Positions 6,311 through 13,807 are shown, numbered from the stretch's first letter. The stretch: 13,807 nt of DNA from Pelobacter sp. UBA6812 (GCA_002452265.1 DKEW01000001.1:1-13807), one strand, 5' to 3'. The notes: generated from the sequence alone by a model not told the origin. A program made the numbers and translations.

Positions 6311-9300
6311 TTATTCAAAAGTCACCACATTGTACCCAAACAAGCGCTCGGTGTCTTCCATCATTTCATCCGTTGGCGCAATTTTAAGCGTTTCAGGGAG
6401 ACGCAGCACCGTCTCGCTCATATCGGGAATCACCAGATGCATGAGAACCGGGCAGTTACCCCGATGACGCTGAATGATTTCCCGCAACCGGTGCAACTGG
6501 TCTTCCAAAACCCCCGGAACCTGAAAGCGAATGTGAACCCGCTTGGTCTCTTTGCGACTGACCTCCTGCAGAGGCAGGATTTCCCTCGGCATGAGCTTGC
6601 GCGTATCCTCGGATACTTCCACCGTACCGGTAACCAGCAGAGGCTGATCGCTGTGCAGCCATTCCGCCGCCTCTCGATACGTCTCGGGGAAAACCACCAT
6701 CTCCACAAAACCACTCAGGTCTTCCAACGTAACGAAGGCCATGCGTTCATTTTTTTTGGTCATCAGGTCTCTGATGCCACTGACGACACCGCACAAGCGC
6801 ACTTCTTCTTTATCTGCCCGCTCGGCCAGCTCTGCGGTGGTGCAGTTGGCGAAGCGCCGGATGACTTCTTTGTAGCGCCCCAGCGGGTGGCCGGTGATAT
6901 AAAAACCCAGAGCCTCTTTTTCAAAACCGAGCTTGACCTTGTCCGGCCACTCCTCCATCTCGGGGAGCTCCCCGTAACTGGTTCCGCGCTGCGAGACGAT
7001 TTCATCGGTGCCGAACAGCGAAGCCTGCCCCTGTTCCTTTTCACGCTGCATCTTCTGCCCGATATCCATGGCTTCCTCCAGTACTGCAAGGAATTGGGCA
7101 CGCCGACCGCCAAGGGAATCGAAGGCACCACATTTAATCAGTGCCTCTATGACCTTTTTATTAACCTTGCGCAGATCGCAGCGCTCGCAAAAGTCATTAA
7201 GCGCCACAAACGGTTCATCCCCGCGAGCCTCAAGGATGGCCTCGATGGCTGCGCCACCGACCCCCTTGACAGCTCCGAGACCGAAACGGATCGATTTATC
7301 ATGCACGGTGAAGGAACTGCTCGAAGCATTGATATCGGGTGGTAAGACCTCGACACCCATGGAACGCACTTCATTGATATTCTTGATGACCTTGTCGGTA
7401 TTCTCCATGTCCTCGGTCAACAACGCGGCCATGAATTCTACCGGATAGTGGGTCTTTAGATAAGCCGTATGGTAGGCCACCAGGGCATAGGCTGCCGAAT
7501 GCGACTTGTTGAAGCCGTAAGCGGCGAACTTTTCCATAAGGTCGAAAACGGCCTCGGCCTTTTTAAGATCAAGCTGATTCTCGCCGGCCCCGGCCATGAA
7601 AATTTCTTTCTGCTTGGCCATTTCTTCGGGCTTTTTCTTGCCCATGGCCCGTCGCAAAAGGTCGGCGCCACCCAGGGAATAGCGGGCCAGTACCTGGGCG
7701 ATAAGCATGACCTGCTCCTGATAAACGATAACACCGTAGGTATCTTTCAGGATCGGCTCGAGCTGCGGAAAATCGTAGGTGATATCCTTTTTTCCATGTT
7801 TACGCAGAATAAAGTCATCGACCATCCCCGAGCCTAACGGACCCGGCCGGTAAAGGGCGCAAACAGCGATGATGTCTTCAAAGCAGCTGGGTTTGAGCTT
7901 GATCAGCAGTTCCTTCATACCGGAGGATTCGAGCTGGAATACACCGGTCGTCTCGCCTGCTGATAACAGTCGATAAGTATCGGGATCATCGTCGCGAACC
8001 AGCTTGAGATCAAATTCCGGATCTTTACCCTCGTGGATCAGGCGCACCGCATTGGCGATGACGGTCAGAGTCTTCAATCCGAGAAAATCGAACTTGACCA
8101 ACCCGATCTTTTCCACGAATTTCATCGGGAATTGGGTAACCTGGGCAAGGGATTTCGGATCGGTGTACAACGGCAGATATTCCGACAATGGCTTGGGGGT
8201 TACCACCACCCCGGCCGCGTGGGTGGAAGCATGCCGGGTCAACCCCTCCAGAGTCAGGGCGATATCGAGCAGCTGTTTTACCTGGGGATCCTTGTCGTAC
8301 AGTTCCTGCAACCGCGGTTCCTGCTCCAAAGCATCCTTCAGAGTAATATTAAGAACCGTGGGCACCAGCTTGGCGATCTTATCCACATCGCCGTAAGCCA
8401 GGTTGAGGGCACGCCCCACATCGCGGATAACCCCCTTGGCCATCATGGTACCGAAGGTAATGATCTGCGCGACGTTTTCTTCGCCGTATTTCTGCCGCAC
8501 ATATTCGATAACGTCTTCTCGGCCGTAGATGCAGAAATCGACGTCGATATCAGGCATCGAAACACGTTCCGGGTTGAGAAACCGTTCAAACAGCAGGTTG
8601 TAGGGAATGGGATCGATATCGGTAATACGAATAGCATAAGCTACCAGTGAACCGGCGGCGCTGCCGCGACCCGGACCAACGGGTATGCCGTTATCCTTGG
8701 CCCAGTTGATAAAGTCGGCCACGATCAGAAAGTAACCGGGAAACCCCATGCTGTTGATACATTCGAGCTCCCGCACCAGGCGATCACGATAGACCTGTTC
8801 CTGTTCGGCGGAAAAATCGGGACGGATTTTGCGAATTTCATCGAGGCGTTCTTCCAGCCCCTTCCATGAATCTTCCTCCAGGACCTGCGCAAGGGTTTTT
8901 TCGGCAGGTTTTTCGTACTGAGGGAAATGGTAGGTATCGAAATCGAGTTCCAGATTACAGCGGTCAGCGATCACCAGGGTATTTGCCAAAGCTTCCGGTG
9001 CGTAATGAAAAAGCTCCGCCATTTCCTGGGGAGTTTTGACATAGAACTCATCGTTGGAAAACCGGAACCGATTAGGGTCGTCCATGGTCTTACCGGTCTG
9101 CACGCAAAGCAAGACCTCATGCGCCGCAGCGGCCTCGCGGGTAAGGTAATGACAGTCGTTGGTAGCGACCAGGGGCAGTCCCAGTTCCTTGCCGATAGTG
9201 ATCAGCCCGGCGTTGACGGCCTTTTGTTCAGCAATGAAGTTTTCCTGTAATTCAAGATACAGGCGTTCTTCATCAAAGATAATGGCCATATCGCGGGCCC

Positions 9301-9781
9301 GCGCCAGGGCCTGGTCATGTTTACCCTGGGTGATCAGCGTCGGGAGTTCGCCCCCCAGGCAGGCGGTCAGAGCAATCAGGCCCTTGTTGTGCTTACGCAG
9401 CAATTCCCAGTCGATACGCGGCTTGTAGTAAAAGCCTTCACGGTAACCGGCTGAAACCATGCGGCAGAGATTGCGATACCCTTCGATATCCTGGCACAGC
9501 AGGACCAGGTGATAGGCTTTATCGCCACCACGCACGTTGCTTTTTTCAAACCGGGATCCGGGTGCCACATAGACTTCGCAGCCGACAATCGGTTTAACGG
9601 GACCGCCCTTGAGCTTGCTGAAAAACTCTGCGGCTCCGAACATATTACCGTGATCGGTAATGGCCATGGCCGGCATGCCGCAAGCCTCGGCACGCTTGGC
9701 CAGATCCCCGATTCGGATGGCGCCATCGAGCAGGCTGTATTGGGTATGAACGTGTAGATGAACAAAAGGCGCTTTTTCCAT
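6311..9781 (-). CDS. dnaE: DNA polymerase III subunit alpha
   Basis: Replicative polymerase catalytic subunit, DnaE1 type, 1156 residues from the chosen start. It begins with a PHP domain (HLHVHTQYSLLDG at 8-20, TDHGN at 42-46, GCEVY at 67-71, NDCHY at 208-212). The polymerase core follows, with GPGRGSAAGSLVAYAIR (369-385), PDIDVDF (410-416) and KFDFLGLKTLTVI (563-575). Asp411, Asp413 and Asp565 each lie ten residues beyond the E. coli catalytic triad (401, 403, 555). YGFNKSHSAAYA (755-766) leads into the fingers and helix-hairpin-helix region. QASLF (919-923) is the sliding-clamp binding motif, and an OB fold runs from about 993 to 1060. I start at the ATG at 9779-9781 because DnaE proteins begin a few residues before VHLHVHT. 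The reading frame stays open further upstream to a TTG at 9863-9865, but without family similarity. The ribosome site is weak (GGA, eight bases away). Confidence 0.97.
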   Translation of the reverse strand: MEKAPFVHLHVHTQYSLLDGAIRIGDLAKRAEACGMPAMAITDHGNMFGAAEFFSKLKGGPVKPIVGCEVYVAPGSRFEKSNVRGGDKAYHLVLLCQDIEGYRNLCRMVSAGYREGFYYKPRIDWELLRKHNKGLIALTACLGGELPTLITQGKHDQALARARDMAIIFDEERLYLELQENFIAEQKAVNAGLITIGKELGLPLVATNDCHYLTREAAAAHEVLLCVQTGKTMDDPNRFRFSNDEFYVKTPQEMAELFHYAPEALANTLVIADRCNLELDFDTYHFPQYEKPAEKTLAQVLEEDSWKGLEERLDEIRKIRPDFSAEQEQVYRDRLVRELECINSMGFPGYFLIVADFINWAKDNGIPVGPGRGSAAGSLVAYAIRITDIDPIPYNLLFERFLNPERVSMPDIDVDFCIYGREDVIEYVRQKYGEENVAQIITFGTMMAKGVIRDVGRALNLAYGDVDKIAKLVPTVLNITLKDALEQEPRLQELYDKDPQVKQLLDIALTLEGLTRHASTHAAGVVVTPKPLSEYLPLYTDPKSLAQVTQFPMKFVEKIGLVKFDFLGLKTLTVIANAVRLIHEGKDPEFDLKLVRDDDPDTYRLLSAGETTGVFQLESSGMKELLIKLKPSCFEDIIAVCALYRPGPLGSGMVDDFILRKHGKKDITYDFPQLEPILKDTYGVIVYQEQVMLIAQVLARYSLGGADLLRRAMGKKKPEEMAKQKEIFMAGAGENQLDLKKAEAVFDLMEKFAAYGFNKSHSAAYALVAYHTAYLKTHYPVEFMAALLTEDMENTDKVIKNINEVRSMGVEVLPPDINASSSSFTVHDKSIRFGLGAVKGVGGAAIEAILEARGDEPFVALNDFCERCDLRKVNKKVIEALIKCGAFDSLGGRRAQFLAVLEEAMDIGQKMQREKEQGQASLFGTDEIVSQRGTSYGELPEMEEWPDKVKLGFEKEALGFYITGHPLGRYKEVIRRFANCTTAELAERADKEEVRLCGVVSGIRDLMTKKNERMAFVTLEDLSGFVEMVVFPETYREAAEWLHSDQPLLVTGTVEVSEDTRKLMPREILPLQEVSRKETKRVHIRFQVPGVLEDQLHRLREIIQRHRGNCPVLMHLVIPDMSETVLRLPETLKIAPTDEMMEDTERLFGYNVVTFE

Positions 9782-9876
9782 GCAATATCCAACCAGCACA
9801 ACTGCCACCGACACAGTGGGGCCCATTTCACATAAGGGGCCGATTGAACCGTAGTCAGGCAACAATCACGTTAAAT

Positions 9877-9905
9877 TTTATAGAGATAAGAGGAGGCAAT
9901 TACAA
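9877..9905 (-). promoter_or_regulatory. Predicted sigma-70-type promoter for the dnaE operon
   Basis: On the minus strand TTGTAA (9900-9905) and TATAAA (9877-9882) are separated by exactly 17 bases. They match the -35 consensus at four of six positions and the -10 at five of six. Transcription would begin near 9870, leaving a leader of about 90 bases before the dnaE ATG. The site sits between a terminator-like hairpin and dnaE, as expected for the head of a new transcription unit. Confidence 0.55.
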
Positions 9906-9917
9906 GTTTGAAGGGGT

Positions 9918-9942
9918 AAAAAACGCGACACTTTATCATCGC
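9918..9942 (-). terminator. Candidate weak terminator after the Maf gene
   Basis: Twelve bases after the Maf stop, the minus strand can pair GCGAT with GTCGC (one G-T pair, loop of eight) and then runs GTTTTTT. The stem is short, so efficiency is doubtful. Its place, between the gene end and the next promoter, supports it. Confidence 0.35.
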
Positions 9943-9954
9943 AAAGGCGAACCG

Positions 9955-10554
9955 TCAAGAAGTCGCCTGACCATCCAGCACCGAAACCCCGAAGTGCCCG
10001 AGAAAATCGACCAACTTGATCAGGGGCAAGCCGATGAGGGTGGTATAGTCGTCCCCCTCAAGCTTCTGCATAAGTGCGATACCCAAGCCCTCGACCTTGA
10101 AAGAACCGGCACAGTCCAAGGGGTTTTCGCGCAGCAGATAGGCGCGTATTTGATCTTCGCTCAAGCTCCTTAAGGTTACCCGGTAGGTCGCAAAACCGGT
10201 CAGCGCCTCGTCGCGGTTACTATCATAAACCGAAAGGCCGGTGTAAAAAGTATGGCACTTGCCTGCCATACCGCGCAGTTGACGCACGGCGCCCTCAAAG
10301 TCCTCAGGCTTGCCGACAATCCTGCCGCACGCATCGACAAACACCTGATCGGAGCCGATAATAAGCGCATCCGGATAATTCTGAGCCAGGCTTCTGGCCT
10401 TGCCGGCAGCCTGATGTTTGACCAGCAATTCGGGAGCGATATCCTGATTCATCCGTTCTTTATACTGGGGAGCAGCAACATGAAACGGCAAGCCAAGCTG
10501 CCGCATGAGCTGCATCCGATATGGACTGGTTGAAGCCAGGACAATAATCTTCAT
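9955..10554 (-). CDS. yceF: Maf/YceF-type nucleotide pyrophosphatase
   Basis: House-cleaning nucleoside triphosphate pyrophosphatase of the Maf family, 199 residues, cytoplasmic. It hydrolyses unusual nucleotides to the monophosphate and pyrophosphate. Visible motifs are ASTSPYR (7-13), the substrate loop IIGSDQV (65-71) with the catalytic Asp69, GKP (81-83), TFYTGLSVY (102-110), and NPLDCAGSFKVEGLGI (144-159) followed by LIGLPLI. The FYTGL, PLxCAGSFKxEGxGI and GLPLI wording resembles E. coli YceF, which prefers 7-methyl-GTP, more than the dTTP/UTP-specific Maf. Specificity is therefore an inference from similarity. I chose the ATG at 10552-10554 because GGGAG lies seven bases upstream. A GTG at 10558-10560 is in frame but is almost touching that ribosome site. 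It is followed by a weak hairpin and the dnaE promoter. Confidence 0.92.
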   Translation of the reverse strand: MKIIVLASTSPYRMQLMRQLGLPFHVAAPQYKERMNQDIAPELLVKHQAAGKARSLAQNYPDALIIGSDQVFVDACGRIVGKPEDFEGAVRQLRGMAGKCHTFYTGLSVYDSNRDEALTGFATYRVTLRSLSEDQIRAYLLRENPLDCAGSFKVEGLGIALMQKLEGDDYTTLIGLPLIKLVDFLGHFGVSVLDGQATS

Positions 10555-10568
10555 AGACACACTCCCAG

Positions 10569-10592
10569 AGTAAAAATATCCTTCTTTTTACT
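10569..10592. repeat. 8-bp inverted repeat just upstream of the Maf gene
   Basis: Arms AGTAAAAA (10569-10576) and TTTTTACT (10585-10592) are exact reverse complements around an 8-base spacer. The repeat ends two bases before the CTCCC complement of the Maf ribosome site. It is AT-rich, so it is a poor terminator. It could be an operator or a fold near the translation start; function unknown. Confidence 0.45.
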
Positions 10593-10699
10593 TCAGGAGC
10601 CACTTAAATGCAACGACAACTGCCTCTTGATGGGTGCTTATCGGTTAAAATCCACATTGGAAGATTTCTATCAACAACACAACAACCCGCTATGCGGCG

Positions 10700-11026
10700 T
10701 CAGGAAAACATGCTGCGACACCCCTTTAACTGAGGAAAGTCCGCAAGATGGCGCCCTGCAACAGCTTCACGAATGGCCTCAAGCAGGTTTTCCCGTCCTA
10801 CCCGGTCAAAGAGCTCCCCAATCCGGGAATGCCCGATCCATTCATCGGCAAAGGTAACCTGGACCTTTTCTCCCGACTCGATCAAAACTTCCCCTTCATA
10901 CCAGCCGTCACCCAGCAAAGCGGAAACGGCCCAGTGAGCGGCTCCCGTATGCTGTCGCCATTCTGCATGATGGATATCGAGATAAACCGTTTCGCCCGTT
11001 TGTTCGCCCAGTGTAAGTACCAGCAT
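10700..11026 (-). CDS. Hypothetical protein (108 aa), unrecognised
   Basis: I do not recognise the family. The ATG has a clear GGAGG ribosome site eight bases upstream, which is the main reason to accept the gene. The protein is soluble with no signal peptide, and has an N-terminal beta-like stretch MLVLTLGEQTGETVYLDI. His and Trp residues are frequent in the first 65 positions (HH at 19-20, Trp at 23, 32, 42 and 63, HSR at 66-68). An acidic helical C-terminal part spans about 70-92. Its first residues look superficially like CsrA, but nothing after them fits. It lies 73 bases after the WYL regulator and 145 bases before the Maf gene, all on the same strand, so co-transcription is possible. 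No function is proposed. Confidence 0.65.
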   Translation of the reverse strand: MLVLTLGEQTGETVYLDIHHAEWRQHTGAAHWAVSALLGDGWYEGEVLIESGEKVQVTFADEWIGHSRIGELFDRVGRENLLEAIREAVAGRHLADFPQLKGCRSMFS

Positions 11027-11099
11027 AGTGTCATCCTCCGGTGTTTGATTTGTCTACACTGGCAGAATAACAACCCCATGTGACAGATTAAGTCGCAAC

Positions 11100-12110
11100 C
11101 TACCGCTGTCCGGCGAGAGATTTCTGCAATCCCGCAATAAAGTCTTGTCGCAATGTTTCGGGGGCAAGAACTTCAAGGTGAGGCAGAAAAGAATAGAGCC
11201 ATGAGAGGATTTCCTTGTGCCCACCGGCTTGCAGGGAAAGGATCAACGAGCCGTCCGGCTGCACATCCAACTTCTGAGTGGGATGCCACTGACGCTCGAG
11301 GATGAGATGCGCTACTTCCGGAAGGAATCGTACACGAATATCCTGCAGCCCTTCGCCGACCATGCCGAAGGCTTCCCTGTCGACTTCCTCAAGATTGAAA
11401 CTGTCCGGAATTTCAAAACGCTCTTCTTCGACCTGCACACTTTCGATACGATCGACAAGGAAACGCCGCAAAGCTCGGCGGTTGTGAACATACCCGACCA
11501 CATACAGGGCGTCTTTGAAAAAAAGCAGGGTGTAGGGATCGCAAAGGTAGTCGGCGGCTGGCCGGCGCGCCGGAGCATAGCGGATGGTGCAGCGGTATTG
11601 ATACAACAGGGCGCGTCGCAGCGATTCGAGAATCTCCCGTTTGTCGCCATAATCGCGCCGTCCCTGAAAACGCGGCGTTATCACCTGCGCCAGACGCTCC
11701 AGATGCGCAACGCTGCGCGGCGGCAGACTGGCACGAATCCGAGCGAATACAGCGTCAAGATCGTCGAGAAACGGTGTCCCCTGGAGCAAACCAAGTTGGC
11801 CGCGACACAGGTACAACGTCATCAGTTCGGACAGGGAAAAGGTAATGGGAGGGATTTTGGAAAAACCGGTAAGAAATTTGTAAAGCATCCGGCCATCCCC
11901 CGAGGGTTCCTTAACCAGGGGATAGCCGGCTTCTTCAATGGCTTGCAGATCGCGATAGATGGTACGGCGGGTCACGGCACATTCCTCAGCCAGCTCGTCG
12001 GCAGTGCTGCCGTGGCGAACTTCCAGAATGCGAATCAGGTCGTGCAGGCGCGCGGCTTGGCTGTACTTACGGGCCGGCCGCCCTCGCCCGTCCGGCTCGC
12101 GATCCGACAT
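11100..12110 (-). CDS. WYL-domain helix-turn-helix transcriptional regulator
   Basis: Predicted DNA-binding regulator of the YafY/WYL family, 336 residues. After a basic N-terminal stretch, a winged helix-turn-helix covers about residues 18-75, with STADELAEECAVTRRTIYRDLQAIEEAG (35-62) split as strand entry, turn and recognition helix. A central helical region (90-150) precedes the WYL domain (about 155-232). There the block DPYTLLFFKDALYVVGY shows LYV where the name-giving Trp-Tyr-Leu usually stands. A C-terminal WCX-like extension (about 255-332) completes the family layout. WYL domains are thought to sense nucleic-acid or nucleotide ligands. I start at the ATG at 12108-12110, four bases after the guaA stop. 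The frame is open further upstream inside guaA, but those residues are not family-like. The tight spacing and weak ribosome site (GGGA at the end of guaA) suggest translational coupling to guaA. Target genes are unknown. Confidence 0.9.
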   Translation of the reverse strand: MSDREPDGRGRPARKYSQAARLHDLIRILEVRHGSTADELAEECAVTRRTIYRDLQAIEEAGYPLVKEPSGDGRMLYKFLTGFSKIPPITFSLSELMTLYLCRGQLGLLQGTPFLDDLDAVFARIRASLPPRSVAHLERLAQVITPRFQGRRDYGDKREILESLRRALLYQYRCTIRYAPARRPAADYLCDPYTLLFFKDALYVVGYVHNRRALRRFLVDRIESVQVEEERFEIPDSFNLEEVDREAFGMVGEGLQDIRVRFLPEVAHLILERQWHPTQKLDVQPDGSLILSLQAGGHKEILSWLYSFLPHLEVLAPETLRQDFIAGLQKSLAGQR

Positions 12111-12114
12111 CTTG

Positions 12115-13677
12115 TTATTCCCACTCGATGGTTGCGGGGGGCTTGCTGGAAATATCATAAACCACGCGATTGACCCCCTTGACCTCGTTAATGATACGAC
12201 CGCTGATATGGGCCATATCCGCATAGGGCAGAGGATACCAGCCGGCGGTCATGAAGTCCTTGGTCTCCACGGCGCGCAGGGCGATAACATATTCGTAGGT
12301 ACGGCCATCGCCCATGACCCCGACACTCTTGACCGGCAGGAAAACCGCAAAAGCCTGGCTGATCTTGTCGTAGTGACCGGTGCGATAGAGCTCTTCGATA
12401 TAGATGGCATCGGCGCGGCGCAGAATTTCGGCGTACTCGTGTTTGACCTCGCCAAGGATACGCACCCCCAGGCCCGGACCGGGGAAGGGATGCCGATAAA
12501 CCATCGGATGCGGCAGCCCCAGTTCCTCGCCGATCGCCCGTACCTCGTCCTTGAACAGTTCGCGCAACGGTTCGAGCAGTTTCAGTTTCATATGCTCGGG
12601 CAGCCCGCCGACGTTGTGATGGCTCTTGATATTGTGAGCTTTGCCGGTCTTGGCGCCGGCCGATTCGATGACGTCGGGATAGATGGTCCCTTGGGCAAGC
12701 CAGGTGGCATCGTCGATTTTAGACGATTCTTCCTCGAAAATTTCGACGAACAGGTTGCCGATGATCTTGCGTTTGCGCTCAGGATCCTCAACCCCGGCCA
12801 ATGCCGACAAAAAACGCTCCTCGGCGTTGACCCGGATGACATTGACCCCCATGTTCTGGGCAAAGGTGCGCATGACCTGATCACCCTCGTCGAGTCGCAA
12901 AAGGCCGTTATCGACAAACACGCAGACGAGCTGGTCGCCGATGGCCCGCTGGATCAAAGCGGCTGCCACCGAAGAATCGACACCGCCGGATAAACCGAGG
13001 ATCACGCGCTCGCTGCCAACCTGCTCGCGAATGCGGGCGACCGCATCCTCGATAATCTGCCCCGGCGTCCATTGACCGGTGCATCCGCAAATACTGCGTA
13101 CGAAGGTATCGAGCAGCTGCTCACCCCGCGGAGTGTGGTTAACCTCGGGATGAAATTGCACGCCGTAAAGATTGCGCGCAACATTCTGGATCGCGCATAC
13201 CGGTGCATTATCACTGAAGCCAACCACCTCAAAACCCTCCGGCACCTGCTCGACATGGTCGCCGTGGCTCATCCACACCGGGCTTTTGCCCTCGACGAAA
13301 AACTCGTCGAACAACGGCCCGGGAGAACCGCTTGCCAACAGGGTCGCATGCCCATACTCCCGCTTGCCGGCGGGCACCACCTTACCGCCAAAATGGAGCG
13401 ACATGAGCTGCATGCCGTAGCAGATACCCAATACAGGAACCCCCATATCGAACAGAGCTTCCGCAACCGCAGGCGCGCCCTCTTCGTATACCGACTTGGG
13501 ACCACCGGAAAGGATAATACCCTTGGGACCGAAAGCGCGAATGGCCTCCATGTCCATGTCGAAAGGGTGCAATTCGCAATAGACATGAGCCTCGCGTACG
13601 CGACGGGCAATCAGTTGGGTGTATTGGGAACCGAAGTCGAGAATCAGTATCTTTTCGCCGTGGATATCCTGGGACAT
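12115..13677 (-). CDS. guaA: GMP synthase (glutamine-hydrolysing)
   Basis: Converts XMP to GMP with glutamine and ATP, the last step of de novo guanine nucleotide synthesis; cytoplasmic. The length of 520 residues is standard. The class I glutamine amidotransferase domain (about 9-200) has the nucleophile Cys86 in GICYGMQ and His176/Glu178 in QFHPEVN. The ATP-pyrophosphatase domain starts at about 208, with the P-loop SGGVDSS (230-236). The C-terminal dimerisation domain contains RHPFPGPGLGVR (395-406) and ends PPATIEWE, the family's usual terminus. I chose the ATG at 13675-13677 because GGAG lies five bases upstream. A TTG six codons further up is in frame but has no supporting site. guaB often precedes guaA and may lie beyond the right edge. 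The next gene, a WYL regulator, follows by four bases. Confidence 0.97.
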   Translation of the reverse strand: MSQDIHGEKILILDFGSQYTQLIARRVREAHVYCELHPFDMDMEAIRAFGPKGIILSGGPKSVYEEGAPAVAEALFDMGVPVLGICYGMQLMSLHFGGKVVPAGKREYGHATLLASGSPGPLFDEFFVEGKSPVWMSHGDHVEQVPEGFEVVGFSDNAPVCAIQNVARNLYGVQFHPEVNHTPRGEQLLDTFVRSICGCTGQWTPGQIIEDAVARIREQVGSERVILGLSGGVDSSVAAALIQRAIGDQLVCVFVDNGLLRLDEGDQVMRTFAQNMGVNVIRVNAEERFLSALAGVEDPERKRKIIGNLFVEIFEEESSKIDDATWLAQGTIYPDVIESAGAKTGKAHNIKSHHNVGGLPEHMKLKLLEPLRELFKDEVRAIGEELGLPHPMVYRHPFPGPGLGVRILGEVKHEYAEILRRADAIYIEELYRTGHYDKISQAFAVFLPVKSVGVMGDGRTYEYVIALRAVETKDFMTAGWYPLPYADMAHISGRIINEVKGVNRVVYDISSKPPATIEWE

Positions 13678-13741
13678 GGGTACTCCGTTAAGCAAGGGAT
13701 ATTTAATCGGGTTAGCGGCAAATCAAAAACAATTACATAAA

Positions 13742-13807
13742 CAGGGATGAAGGAGATGAACGGGATAAAGACCATAATCCAAATCCCCTGTATCCCCTTC
13801 ATCCCTG
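13742..13807. repeat. Palindromic intergenic repeat built of 9-bp units
   Basis: Arms CAGGGATGAAGG (13742-13753) and CCTTCATCCCTG (13796-13807) are exact reverse complements. The stem continues imperfectly to about 13766/13783 (13755-13757, then 13762-13766 pair again). Each arm reads as three 9-base units: GGGATGAAG, GAGATGAAC, GGGATAAAG on the left, and GGGATGAAG, GGGATACAG, GGGATTTGG on the opposite strand of the right arm. It lies upstream of guaA in non-coding sequence and reaches the window edge, so it may continue. Its form suggests a dispersed REP-like element. Confidence 0.7.

Noticed and set aside
6245..7345. A 366-codon plus-strand open frame opposite dnaE.
   Set aside because: It is the antisense of a clearly conserved polymerase gene, has no ribosome site, and has the composition typical of a shadow frame.
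9818..9841. GGCCC/GGGCC hairpin in the dnaE leader as a possible attenuator.
   Set aside because: Only five pairs with a 12-base loop and no T-run. This is too weak to call.
9889..9920. Plus-strand AGGAGG upstream of the Maf end, suggesting a plus-strand gene.
   Set aside because: No start codon follows at proper spacing with an open frame. The nearby long plus-strand frame is a shadow of the Maf gene.
10608..10733. A plus-strand 41-codon frame with AGGAG eight bases before its ATG, the only plus-strand candidate with a good ribosome site.
   Set aside because: It overlaps the end of the opposite-strand 108-residue gene, its peptide resembles no family I know, it has no visible promoter, and every other gene runs the other way.
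10973..11026. The start MLVLT...GET of the 108-residue protein resembles the beginning of CsrA.
   Set aside because: The rest lacks the CsrA core (IGDDI, RIGI, AP.. VxVHREEI) and the protein is far too long for a simple CsrA.
11217..12173. A 318-codon plus-strand open frame opposite the WYL regulator.
   Set aside because: The minus-strand product has a full family layout, so the plus-strand frame is its complement.

Overview
All recognisable genes in this window read on the minus strand. They are a chromosomal set of housekeeping and envelope genes with moderate GC and short spacers. The gene content and order (dnaE, accA, PfkB-family kinase, rlpA, HDOD-GGDEF protein; guaA; an Flp-type pilin) best fit a deltaproteobacterium of the Desulfuromonadales (Geobacter / Pelobacter / Syntrophotalea type). 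That placement is inferred from gene neighbourhood and protein style, not from a database search.

The description follows minus-strand transcription, from the right edge leftward. At the right edge (13742-13807) lies a palindromic intergenic repeat whose two arms are each made of three 9-base units. Next come guaA (GMP synthase) and, four bases after its stop, a WYL-family transcriptional regulator. They are followed by an unrecognised 108-residue protein with a good ribosome binding site, and a Maf/YceF nucleotide pyrophosphatase. A weak terminator-like hairpin after the Maf gene and a good sigma-70-type promoter just beyond it (9877-9905) mark the start of a second transcription unit.

That unit runs dnaE (replicative polymerase), accA (fatty acid synthesis), a PfkB-family sugar kinase, rlpA (septal cell-wall lipoprotein), an HDOD-GGDEF protein with an intact diguanylate cyclase site, and a 66-residue cysteine-containing protein. 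A GC-rich hairpin follows. The unit joins DNA replication, membrane lipid supply and cell-wall remodelling, all growth- and division-linked functions, to a c-di-GMP enzyme.

To the left stand a glycerate kinase and, running off the left edge, the N-terminal part of a type IVb (Flp/Tad) prepilin with a Gly/Ser tail encoded by 12-base tandem repeats.

I found no tRNA, rRNA, CRISPR array, insertion sequence or phage gene, and no gene-free gap longer than about 180 bases. The window is mostly ordinary core genome. The most distinctive items are the Gly-Ser-tailed pilin, the 9-base-unit palindrome, the two small unrecognised proteins and the guaA-WYL coupling. I see no convincing evidence of a new multi-gene system.
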